Shown here: piece by piece, positions 12,065 to 18,447 of the stretch
Layout: every line of letters begins with the position of its first letter
Numbering within the stretch: the stretch's first letter is position 1
NCBI GenBank assembly: GCA_002418775.1
Contig: DIEU01000013.1
Coordinates: forward strand, 1-18,447
Direction of reading: 5' to 3'
Length of the DNA stretch: 18,447 bases
Source of the DNA: Firmicutes bacterium UBA5766
GTDB taxonomy: Bacteria; Bacillota; Desulfotomaculia; Desulfotomaculales; Nap2-2B
Program-made: the position numbers and the translations under genes
The notes under the pieces: generated by a model
Seen by the model: only the letters and a program-made list of their open reading frames with translations
What the model was told of the DNA's origin: nothing
Database searches by the model: none

Positions 12065-13579
12065 ATGGAAACCCTGCCAGTCAGAAAAGAACCTTTTTCG
12101 TTTGCGCCCGATGCGCGAAATATAAAACTGCCAACACCAAAATCGGCGCCCAAGGCGTATATAGCATTCTCACTTCTTTTTTCAGACATTGCTGCCCTGA
12201 GTGTTTCGCTCCTTTTGGCCTGGCAGGTAAGATTGCATTTTTTGCCGTTATTATCGCCTTTATATACCGGTGAGATGAGACTTGATTTTTTCCGGCATCA
12301 GTGCTGGATCTTGTTTATCCTGCTGACCTACCTTTACTTTGAAAACCTTTATTCCGTTCATCTGCCCTTTTGGCGGGAAACAAGAAGGCTGACCAAAATT
12401 CTGACAGTTACCTTTCTTCTTATCCTGGCCTCAATTTCCCTGGGCAAGATGGGTGCGGAATTTTCACGAACCGTTCTTGTTTGGTGCTACTTTTTTGCGC
12501 TGCTGCTCATGCCTTTTTCACGTCTCTGTACGAAGACATTTCTTTTGCGTTGTGGTTTATGGGCCCGGCCCGTGATCATTCTCGGCGCCGGAAAGACTGG
12601 AGAACTTGTTGCCCAGGCGCTGATCAGAGACCGTTACCTTGGATATAACGTCTATTGTCTTTTAGATGATGATCCTTTAAAAAAGCAGGTGGGATTAAGA
12701 GTTAACGGTACACATTTTCAGGTTTTGGGTAAGTTCCATGACTGTGAGACTATTATGGAATTAAGCGGTGTCCGCGATCTTATTGTAGCCGCCCCGGGGA
12801 TGAAATCGGAAAAGTTGGTGAAACTGGTCAACCGCCTGCAGCGCTCGGCAAACTCAGTGCTGGTAGTCCCTGATTTATTTGGGATACCGGTAACCGGAGT
12901 AAAGGCTGACTATTTTTTTGACGAGCAAATGCTTACCTTCCGCCTTACAAATAACCTGGCCAATACTTGGAACAAGCTGGTTAAAAGAACTTTTGATCTT
13001 GCCGTTGGTTTTCTGCTTTTCATATGCCTGCTGCCTGTCATGACGATCATTTCTCTGATAGTAAAACTTGACTCTCCGGGACCTGTTTTTTTCGGTCACC
13101 AAAGAATCGGACAACTGGGGAAAACTTTCTCTTGCTATAAATTCAGGACAATGGTTGAAAATGCCCAGGAAATACTGGAAGACATCCTTCAGAAGAATCC
13201 CCGCTTTCAAACGGAATGGGATCAGCACTACAAACTCAGAACCGACCCCCGTATAACAAGGGTGGGTAAATTCCTTCGCTGGACCAGTTTGGATGAATTA
13301 CCCCAGCTGATTAATGTGTTGAAAGGCGAGATGAGTCTTGTCGGACCCAGACCCATTACAAAGAAAGAAATTCCATTCTTTAATTCGTACATAGATGATT
13401 ATTATCTTGTCCGTCCCGGTGTAACTGGACTGTGGCAGGTGAGCGGGCGCAGTGAAATTGATTACCTTCACCGTGGGCGTCTTGAAGCGTGGTACATTCG
13501 CAACTGGTCTTTATGGCTGGATATTACTCTGCTGCTTCGCACTCTGGCGGCGGTTTTGACGAGAAAAGGAGCATACTGA
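12065..13579 (+). CDS. Undecaprenyl-phosphate sugar phosphotransferase (WbaP-like)
   Basis: 504 residues. This enzyme starts exopolysaccharide or glycan repeat synthesis by moving a sugar-1-phosphate from a UDP-sugar to undecaprenyl phosphate. Four to five membrane helices (about 31-57, 79-95, 109-127, 136-152) precede a Rossmann-like domain with VIILGAGKTGELVAQALIRD (170-189). The catalytic C-terminal domain has KRTFDLAVGFLLF, DSPGPVFFGHQRIG, FSCYKFRTM, DPRITRVGKFLRWTSLDELP (catalytic-type D410-E411), LVGPRPI and RPGVTGLWQVSGRS. This is the full WbaP/CpsE polyprenyl glycosylphosphotransferase architecture and length. It stands alone on the plus strand between two blocks of pil genes. Its end is only 21 bases from pilO, tail to tail, with no obvious terminator. 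A link to pilus glycosylation or exopolysaccharide is inferred. Confidence 0.92.
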   Translation: METLPVRKEPFSFAPDARNIKLPTPKSAPKAYIAFSLLFSDIAALSVSLLLAWQVRLHFLPLLSPLYTGEMRLDFFRHQCWILFILLTYLYFENLYSVHLPFWRETRRLTKILTVTFLLILASISLGKMGAEFSRTVLVWCYFFALLLMPFSRLCTKTFLLRCGLWARPVIILGAGKTGELVAQALIRDRYLGYNVYCLLDDDPLKKQVGLRVNGTHFQVLGKFHDCETIMELSGVRDLIVAAPGMKSEKLVKLVNRLQRSANSVLVVPDLFGIPVTGVKADYFFDEQMLTFRLTNNLANTWNKLVKRTFDLAVGFLLFICLLPVMTIISLIVKLDSPGPVFFGHQRIGQLGKTFSCYKFRTMVENAQEILEDILQKNPRFQTEWDQHYKLRTDPRITRVGKFLRWTSLDELPQLINVLKGEMSLVGPRPITKKEIPFFNSYIDDYYLVRPGVTGLWQVSGRSEIDYLHRGRLEAWYIRNWSLWLDITLLLRTLAAVLTRKGAY

Positions 13580-13600
13580 TTTAGAAGTTTTTTATTTAAA

Positions 13601-14419
13601 TTATTTCTTCCAGATGTATTCGGATTTGGGCGAAACTGATTCACCAGCCGAACCGCTCGCCTCACCCTGAACCGATCCGGTTCCTTCCGGCGGGCCTGCG
13701 GGATTCTCCGGCGGGCCTGCGGGATTCTCCGGCGGGCTTGCGGGATTCTCCGGCGGGCTTGCGGGATTAATGATCTTGCCGGTCAATTCGGGAATGGGGG
13801 CTATCATAGTCGCCGGCCGGAAAATATTATATCTGCCAGTCAACCACCTGGAAATATCCTCCAAGGAAAGACGGCCCTGGGGTGTTTTTGAAGAAAAGAT
13901 AGTCATCTCAACAGTCATTTTAACGTCGTTTGTTCCGGAAACCGCTTCTATCTTCGAACCCTGCACTTCGGTCAGGTTGGTCATGTTCTCAATATCTTCA
14001 CATAAAAGCAGCGTCTCGCGATAATTTCCCTGTGCCGTTAATTTAACAGGCATTTCCAGCAATATCGGATCTTCTTTAATCTCTCCGGGCTCCAGGCTGG
14101 TAATATCCACTCCTTCAAAGATTGCGTTCAGGCCTAAAATAATAACGCTGGAACCGTCTCTCATTTCAGTCTCAAAATGTTTTCCGGTTTCCTTTATATC
14201 CTTTTTTGCCTTATCCAGCTTGCTGCTCTCAATTGGCAGAGATGCCGACTGCGCTAAAGCCTGACTTAGTTTAGCCTGACTTTCGGCCAGTTCGCTCTTT
14301 ACCTGCGAATATGCTTCAAGTTGTTTAGTTAGAATAAAATGATAAAAACAGTATCCCACCAGGGCGATGAGAACTATCAGTAAAAGAATTTTATCCCTGC
14401 CGCTTAAACGATCCAACAT
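13601..14419 (-). CDS. pilO: Type IV pilus inner-membrane platform protein PilO-like
   Basis: 272 residues. A short cytoplasmic start (MLDRLSGRDK), one membrane helix (ILLLIVLIALVGYCFYHFIL, 11-30), a coiled coil (about 31-75), then a ferredoxin-like PilO domain (IILGLNAIFEGVDITSLEPG, TAQGNYRETLLLCEDIENMT, VKMTVEMTIFS). With PilM and PilN it forms the alignment complex joining the cytoplasmic motor ring to the pilus. It carries an unusual C-terminal tail of about 55 residues: four heptapeptides NPASPPE, NPASPPE, NPAGPPE, NPAGPPE, then a Ser/Gly/Glu-rich end. The tail is outside the cell and might reach into the wall. The ATG directly abuts the PilN stop. Assignment rests on position and topology as well as weak sequence motifs. 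Confidence 0.82.
   Translation of the reverse strand: MLDRLSGRDKILLLIVLIALVGYCFYHFILTKQLEAYSQVKSELAESQAKLSQALAQSASLPIESSKLDKAKKDIKETGKHFETEMRDGSSVIILGLNAIFEGVDITSLEPGEIKEDPILLEMPVKLTAQGNYRETLLLCEDIENMTNLTEVQGSKIEAVSGTNDVKMTVEMTIFSSKTPQGRLSLEDISRWLTGRYNIFRPATMIAPIPELTGKIINPASPPENPASPPENPAGPPENPAGPPEGTGSVQGEASGSAGESVSPKSEYIWKK
13687..13768. repeat. 21-base tandem repeat, four copies, inside pilO
   Basis: CCGGCGGGCCTGCGGGATTCT occurs at 13687-13707, 13708-13728 and 13729-13749, with a partial copy to 13768. Copies 1-2 and 3-4 differ by one C/T change. On the coding strand it encodes the N-P-A-(S/G)-P-P-E units. Copy number may vary between strains by slippage. Confidence 0.9.
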
Positions 14420-15064
14420 TTATAAATCATCCTTTAATAGGGCTGTTATTTGAAAAGCAATTCCCTGATTATCCCGGCTTGCTTTGATTAGCTTTACTTC
14501 TTTGAAATAAGGAAGCTGATACAAGTTGTTCATAAAAACACCAATTGAAGACATGGTCAGCGAAGCTCCGTTAAAAATAACTTGATTCGGCCTTTGTATA
14601 TCCACAGGTTGGCCGGATCCCGCTTTACTCGGCTGCTTCTGCTCTTCTCTACCCGTTATAACAGGATTGGAACCAACAGTTACCTTGAGGTCGGGCTTAT
14701 AAGACAGTTCCATGCTGTTGAGCCACAGGTCAACAGGAGAAACATTATTAAAATCGTAGAACATATCAGACCAGCTGACATGCTTTTTTAACAGGTAATT
14801 ATATTGGTCGATTGATTTCTCCAGTTCTTTCCTCTCGCTGGTAATTTTCTGTACCCTGGCAACGATTGGGGCCAGATCAGCCAACTGCTGCTGAGTCCCT
14901 TTCAGCTGGTTTTTCATGACAAAAAAAGTAATAACCAAGATGCTGTAACTAATTACCGCTAGAGTAACCAGCAAGGTAACACCGCCGATTAAAAAAAGAC
15001 GGCGCAGATCAATATTTCCCTCCCGTTGTAGTTTGGGCGGCAAAAAATTTACCTTGTAAATCAA
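14420..15064 (-). CDS. pilN: Type IV pilus assembly protein PilN
   Basis: 214 residues. It begins MIYKVNFLPPKLQ, the classic PilN N-terminus (INLLP-type) that binds the groove of PilM, followed by one membrane helix (about 24-48), a coiled coil (about 50-85) and an external domain with NNVSPVDLWLNSMELSY and SIGVFMNNLYQLPYFKEVKL. Length is normal for the family. The TTG start overlaps the PilM stop as TTGA, with GGGAGG 7 bases upstream inside pilM. The downstream pilO starts immediately after its stop. The three genes are therefore translationally coupled, fitting stoichiometric assembly of the PilMNO platform. Confidence 0.9.
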   Translation of the reverse strand: MIYKVNFLPPKLQREGNIDLRRLFLIGGVTLLVTLAVISYSILVITFFVMKNQLKGTQQQLADLAPIVARVQKITSERKELEKSIDQYNYLLKKHVSWSDMFYDFNNVSPVDLWLNSMELSYKPDLKVTVGSNPVITGREEQKQPSKAGSGQPVDIQRPNQVIFNGASLTMSSIGVFMNNLYQLPYFKEVKLIKASRDNQGIAFQITALLKDDL

Positions 15065-16113
15065 GTAAGCGCCTCCCTTAAGGCCAGCCCAATGGCTACA
15101 GAATATTGAGGGTCAAAATCCATGCCTTGCGGCAGATCTAAACCGGGGATTCCTTCTTCAACAGGCAGAACAAGCGCATCCCGCAGGTAATCAGCGAGAC
15201 CTTTCAGCTTGCATGTTCCCCCGCTTATAATTACTTTTTCTACAGAGAGATTCTCCAGATTAGAATAAAAATCGAGTGAACGGCTAATCTCCCTGGAAAC
15301 CTCATGAAGACCTTCGCGTAGAATCTCTTTTATTTGCCCGCTGCCAAACTCTTGATCAAGTTCATGTTCTTCTTCCGCAGTAACGGCAGCCTCTTGTTTC
15401 ATTTGCTGCGCATCGGGAAATTCAACCCCGTAGGTTTCCATCAGACGCATCGTCAAAACGTCGCCCCCTACCGGTAAAAGACGAACGAACCTGATCATGT
15501 CATCTTTTACTACAACAAGTTGAGAAGTTTTAGCGCCTATTTCGACGATAGCAACGATCCCTGCCGCCGTTTTTCCAAAAAGGCGCCAAATCGCAAAAGC
15601 CTTTAGATCGATAGCGGTCAAGGTCAGTCCGGCGCGTGAAAAAATGCTGTGATACTGGTATACTGTGGCCGAAGGCACGGCTAACAGAAGGACGCTTTCT
15701 CCTTCTTTCTGGTCCTGCGCTGCAAGACCTTCGTCTAAACGAATGTGTCTGACAATCAGCTGGTCAACAGGTATGGGGACAAATTTCTCAAGCTCGAATT
15801 TGGCGGCTGTCTCGAGTTCCTTATCACTCATCTTCGGCAGGAGTATAATGCGGCTGATCAGCTTTTCCCCGCCGATACAGGTAATGACCTCTTTCAATTG
15901 GGGGTTGGCTATTTCTTTTAAAGCAGCGACAAGTGCTTCTTCATCAAATTGATCCGTCCAAACTCCTGGCGGAGCAGGATAACATCTCAAGTCGACAACT
16001 TCGGGAATATCACTTACAACCTTGACTTCCGCAACCTTGATCGTACTTGTGCCGATATCAATCCCTATAAAGTGATTCTTTTTAGGCAAGATCCTCTGTA
16101 AAATATTTTTCAA
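15061..16113 (-). CDS. pilM: Type IV pilus assembly protein PilM (actin-like ATPase)
   Basis: 350 residues. An actin/FtsA-fold cytoplasmic protein that binds ATP and the PilN tail. Phosphate-1 loop FIGIDIGTSTIKVAEVK (15-31), LPKMSDKELETAAKFELEKFV (the PilM-specific helix-turn region, about 92-112), phosphate-2-like IVAIVEIGAKTSQLVVV, and the adenosine motif VIISGGTCKLKGL near residue 295. A C-terminal AIGLALRE closes the fold. Length is normal. The start is TTG at 16113 with AAAGGGGA 6-7 bases upstream. It is the first gene of a pilMNO operon whose usual upstream partners (pilB, pilT, pilC, pilD) are absent here. Confidence 0.92.
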   Translation of the reverse strand: MKNILQRILPKKNHFIGIDIGTSTIKVAEVKVVSDIPEVVDLRCYPAPPGVWTDQFDEEALVAALKEIANPQLKEVITCIGGEKLISRIILLPKMSDKELETAAKFELEKFVPIPVDQLIVRHIRLDEGLAAQDQKEGESVLLLAVPSATVYQYHSIFSRAGLTLTAIDLKAFAIWRLFGKTAAGIVAIVEIGAKTSQLVVVKDDMIRFVRLLPVGGDVLTMRLMETYGVEFPDAQQMKQEAAVTAEEEHELDQEFGSGQIKEILREGLHEVSREISRSLDFYSNLENLSVEKVIISGGTCKLKGLADYLRDALVLPVEEGIPGLDLPQGMDFDPQYSVAIGLALREALT

Positions 16114-16451
16114 ACAGAAGTCCCCTTTAGTAACTTAACTTCAAAAAAAAATTCCTATAAAAATTTTTTCATTCTTTACACGATCTAAATTTACAACCTT
16201 CGACATTGTTTTAAGTTTTCCTTTTTTATCCTGAATTTTCTTAAAAAATTTTTTTAAGAAAAAATTCTTGGAACCTAAAACTATACTTGTAAGAAAAACC
16301 GCCGAAATATAATAAAGAGAACTCAGTTAAACTGTCATCAGTCTCCGGTTTAGAAAAAAGTGTTACTGGCAGGGAAATTATATAGCTATGTTGAAATATG
16401 TCAATAAAACATAAACCTGTTAAATGATGCAAAAACGGGGCAGGAGTTATC
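16114..16451. other. A-T rich divergent intergenic region between pilM and the wecC-like gene
   Basis: 338 bases without a gene. A near-perfect 35-base palindrome is centred near 16250 (GAATTTTCTTAAAAAA with TTTTTAAGAAAAAATTC, 16233-16267). It lies between the two divergent genes, where it could be a shared operator, cruciform or terminator. For the plus-strand gene TATAAT (16308-16313) has TTGTAA 15 bases upstream, which is short spacing. CAGGAG sits 6 bases before the ATG at 16452. Confidence 0.55.
16287..16313 (+). promoter_or_regulatory. Candidate promoter for the wecC-like gene
   Basis: TTGTAA (16287-16292) and a perfect TATAAT (16308-16313). The 15-base spacer is below optimum, so strength is uncertain. 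Confidence 0.35.
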
Positions 16452-17711
16452 ATGAAAAAAATTTGCGTATTAGGATTAGGCTACATTGGGCTGCCCACAT
16501 CAAGCATTTTAGCAACACATGGATTCGAAGTTACAGGAGTGGATATAAATACACAAATTGTCCAGATTGTTAACCGCGGCGGTCTGCCAATTAAAGAACC
16601 CGGTCTCAAGACAATTGTGAAAGCTGCTGTAAACTCGGGCAATTTACACGCACAACCAGAGCCCAAACCTTCCGACATATTCATTATTGCAGTGCCAACC
16701 CCGATTACCGAAGAAAAGAAAGTTGACCTGAGCTATATTGAACAAGCGGCAAATAGTATAGTTCCTTTTCTTGACAAAGGAAACCTGGTCGTGCTCGAAT
16801 CTACGTCGCCACCAGGAACTACGCAAAATCTCCTGGCGCCCTTGCTTGAAAAAACCGGTATGAAGGCTGGAGAAGATTTTTTTGTTGCCTACTGTCCGGA
16901 ACGAGTACTGCCAGGACGAATATTAAAAGAACTTATTGAAAACAATCGTGTTATCGGGGGAATAGAATCAACTTCGGCGCTGGAAGCAAAAAAATTATAC
17001 AGCAGTTTCGTAGAGGGTGAAATTTACCTAACCGATTCCACAACCGCAGAAATGGTCAAGTTGATGGAAAATACATATAGGGATGTAAACATCGCCCTGG
17101 CAAACGAATTGGCAGTCATATGCAACAAAATCGGTATAAACTCCTGGGATGTTATTAAGCTTGCCAATTTGCATCCCCGTGTTAATTTGCATAACCCTGG
17201 GCCCGGAGTAGGCGGACATTGTCTAGCCGTTGATCCCTGGTTCATTGTCGAAAAGTTTCCTGAAGAGACAAAAATAATATCATCCAGTCGTAATATAAAT
17301 GACAGTATGCCACATTATGTTGCCGAGAAAATAACAGGGATTCTAAATATATGTGAAACACAGAAAGTGACTATCGCGGGTGTCACATATAAGGCAAATA
17401 TTGACGACACAAGGAACAGTCCCGTTTTAAACATTATAAAATACCTGCTGGAGAATAAAATTTACGTTGCAGCTTATGACCCTCACGTTAAAGATTTTGA
17501 ATACGAACTTGTGGGATTAGTAGAGGCCTTTCGCAACTCAGACCTGGCTGTCATTACGACGGGCCATGAAGAATTTAAGTATTTTAACCCTCAGGAACTG
17601 GGGCAGTTAATGCGCCATCGTAGTGTCTTTGACACATGTAACTGTCTGGATCATAAATTGTGGCAAAATAGCGGCTTTGAAGTTTTACTTCTAGGCGCAG
17701 GGGGGTATTAA
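16452..17711 (+). CDS. wecC: UDP-N-acetyl-D-mannosaminuronate dehydrogenase (WecC-like)
   Basis: 419 residues. It oxidises UDP-ManNAc to UDP-ManNAcA with two NAD+, supplying a uronic acid for surface polysaccharide. Rossmann motif VLGLGYIGLPTSSILATHGF (6-25), then VPTPITEEKKVDLSYIEQAA (81-100), LESTSPPGTT, FVAYCPERVLPG (CPER at 148-151), AEMVKLMENTYRDVNIALAN (K204, E206-N207 type) and the WecC-specific GPGVGGHCLAVDPWFIVEKF with catalytic Cys257. The C-terminal VTYKANIDDTRNSP and DPHV are present. Length is normal and all key residues are intact. A good CAGGAG site precedes the ATG. It is immediately followed by a broken oxidoreductase gene of the kind found in polysaccharide clusters. A generic UDP-sugar dehydrogenase is a less likely alternative. 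Confidence 0.9.
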   Translation: MKKICVLGLGYIGLPTSSILATHGFEVTGVDINTQIVQIVNRGGLPIKEPGLKTIVKAAVNSGNLHAQPEPKPSDIFIIAVPTPITEEKKVDLSYIEQAANSIVPFLDKGNLVVLESTSPPGTTQNLLAPLLEKTGMKAGEDFFVAYCPERVLPGRILKELIENNRVIGGIESTSALEAKKLYSSFVEGEIYLTDSTTAEMVKLMENTYRDVNIALANELAVICNKIGINSWDVIKLANLHPRVNLHNPGPGVGGHCLAVDPWFIVEKFPEETKIISSSRNINDSMPHYVAEKITGILNICETQKVTIAGVTYKANIDDTRNSPVLNIIKYLLENKIYVAAYDPHVKDFEYELVGLVEAFRNSDLAVITTGHEEFKYFNPQELGQLMRHRSVFDTCNCLDHKLWQNSGFEVLLLGAGGY

Positions 17712-17717
17712 TAAGAT

Positions 17718-18014
17718 TTGCTTCAGGTTGTTATGAGTAAAGGAAACGCATATACGAAAGAAGTTTCTCCCCCCTTGATTGAAGCTGGAAATGTTCTTGT
17801 AAGAGTCGCTTACTCCTGCATTTCTGCAGGAACTGAAACCAGCGCCCTTCTTGAAGGCAGAAAATAATTATTTAAAAAAGCAATTGAGAAGCCTGAAAAA
17901 ATAAAAAAGGCTTATGACATTCTCAAAAATGAAGGAATCAACAAAACATTATCAAAAATAAGGGGGAAACTTGAATACCATAGGAATTTTCTTTTTTCCG
18001 CCTTCCAGATATGA
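17718..18014 (+). pseudogene. Disrupted bi-domain (Zn-dehydrogenase-like) sugar oxidoreductase fragment
   Basis: From TTG 17718 the frame reads LQVVMSKGNAYTKEVSPP, then GNVLVRVAYSCISAGTETSA and LLEGRK, then an in-frame TAA at 17865-17867. It continues in the same frame LFKKAIEKPEKIKKAYDILK, NEGINKTLSKIRGKLE. This is the N-terminal domain of bi-domain oxidoreductases (alcohol-dehydrogenase-like plus Gfo/Idh/MocA-like) common in exopolysaccharide clusters, normally about 700 residues. Homology stops after KLE, where PxGY should follow, and the frame ends at TGA 18012. So the gene has at least one nonsense mutation and has lost most of its length. It begins 6 bases after the wecC-like stop and was presumably co-transcribed. 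Confidence 0.75.
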
Positions 18015-18055
18015 AATAAAAAGGAGTTATTCCCTTGACCCAGAATAAATAATTC

Positions 18056-18142
18056 ATGAAAGATCATGTCGACAAAGAAACCTTCAAACAAATCTTTCGT
18101 GAGCACTGGTCAGAGTTTGTCGGATATTCCGTTTTATTTTAA
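18056..18142 (+). pseudogene. IS91-family transposase N-terminal remnant
   Basis: ATG 18056 begins MKDHVDKETFKQIFREHWSE, which resembles the opening of IS91-family transposases of Clostridia just ahead of their zinc-binding domain. Similarity stops after HWSEF, at about 18118, and the frame then ends VGYSVLF and a stop. About 20 residues of several hundred survive. The break coincides with the start of the IS21-like end. Confidence 0.55.
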
Positions 18143-18170
18143 CACCTTGACCGCTGGCCACTTTACAGTG

Positions 18171-18212
18171 CTTCCGATAAAATTTGACACTTCTTCCGAT
18201 AAAATTTGACAC
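18171..18212. repeat. Two 20-base direct repeats at the IS end
   Basis: CTTCCGATAAAATTTGACAC occurs twice, separated by TT (22-base period). These are likely transposase binding sites. Confidence 0.85.
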
Positions 18213-18340
18213 CCTTTCCGCGCGAATTTAACATTGACAGCCAAGAGCTTTCCTTGTACGCTTGAGATGCTTTCCCTTGGCGGAGGATAGGGCAATGCTG
18301 AGGAGCAACCTGAGCGCCGCGGAGGGTTTATGAAGTGATG

Positions 18341-18363
18341 GGCGGGAGCCGGATGCTCCCGCC
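18341..18363. repeat. Perfect 9-bp hairpin within the IS-like end
   Basis: GGCGGGAGC (18341-18349), loop CGGAT, GCTCCCGCC (18355-18363). No T run follows on either strand, so it is not an ordinary terminator. Confidence 0.75.
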
Positions 18364-18447
18364 GCCACATATCACTTTAGAAACCCAAGCGATTATCTTC
18401 AAAACCGCATTATCTTCAAAATCAGCAGAAATACCTTTAATTGCTAG

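Larger units (their letters stand above)
18118..18447. mobile_element. Probable terminal region of an IS21-like insertion sequence (continues past right edge)
   Basis: Starts TGTCGGATATTCCG at the exact point where the IS91 remnant breaks. It contains two 20-base direct repeats CTTCCGATAAAATTTGACAC (18171-18190 and 18193-18212), the multiple terminal repeats typical of IS21 family ends. A perfect 9-bp hairpin GGCGGGAGC/GCTCCCGCC lies at 18341-18363. No istA or istB reading frame is visible before the window ends. A 78-codon minus-strand frame here has no ribosome binding site and is not called. Family assignment is tentative. Confidence 0.5.

Noticed and set aside
13580..13600. Bidirectional terminator between the WbaP-like gene and pilO
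   Set aside because: The 21-base gap is A-T rich but contains no hairpin.
18134..18370. 78-codon minus-strand frame
   Set aside because: It lies inside the IS-like terminal region across the direct repeats and a hairpin, with no ribosome binding site and unlikely composition.

Overview
The window looks like the chromosome of a low-to-mid GC, Gram-positive-type anaerobe of the Clostridia, probably a Desulfotomaculum/Pelotomaculum-like member of the Peptococcaceae. This is inferred from strong GGAGG ribosome binding sites, the trmK-yqfO (Nif3) pair, the protein sequences, frequent TTG starts, and decayed IS91- and IS21-like elements in a type IV pilus and exopolysaccharide neighbourhood. No 16S gene is present, so placement stays at that level.

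Layout. Positions 1-1210 (minus strand) hold an operon of a metallo-beta-lactamase-fold hydrolase followed by rph (RNase PH), cut by the left edge. Positions 1211-1909 are a gene-free repeat tract (GGGGACA/TGTCCCC dyad repeats, a double-hairpin palindrome, heptanucleotide-phased repeats). It ends at a tRNA-Glu/tRNA-Val pair with its terminator. Positions 2197-3117 hold a promoter and two small membrane proteins that are paralogues of each other. They are followed by a decayed tRNA-Val copy with a second similar terminator, so this small cassette sits between an intact and a broken tRNA-Val. Positions 3433-4384 (minus) hold an HExxH putative metallopeptidase and a miniature mscL lacking its middle. 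Positions 4554-7476 (plus) start with a near-consensus promoter and carry an adenine-deaminase-like protein without its catalytic barrel, trmK and a Nif3/YqfO gene.

Positions 7466-16113 (minus) are a type IV pilus region. pilM-pilN-pilO lie upstream. A plus-strand polyprenyl-phosphate sugar phosphotransferase gene (WbaP-like) then interrupts, followed by four minor pilin-like genes (GspH/FimT-, PilV-, PilW- and PilX-like). The last gene is a lipoprotein fusing a degenerate nuclease (SNase) fold to a transglutaminase-like domain. PilM, PilN and PilO form the inner-membrane alignment platform and the minor pilins prime and cap the fibre. No pilB, pilT, pilC, pilD or major pilin gene is in the window.

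Positions 16452-18447 hold a UDP-ManNAc dehydrogenase gene (wecC-like), a disrupted bi-domain sugar oxidoreductase, an IS91-family transposase N-terminal remnant, and what looks like an IS21-like element end inserted in that remnant and running off the right edge. With the WbaP-like gene this suggests a surface-polysaccharide locus eroded by insertion sequences.

The most unusual items are the paired paralogous small membrane proteins beside tRNA-Val, two internally deleted but still open genes (mscL, ade-like) near each other, the SNase-transglutaminase lipoprotein in a pilin operon, and a PilW-like gene with no standard start codon before its prepilin signal.
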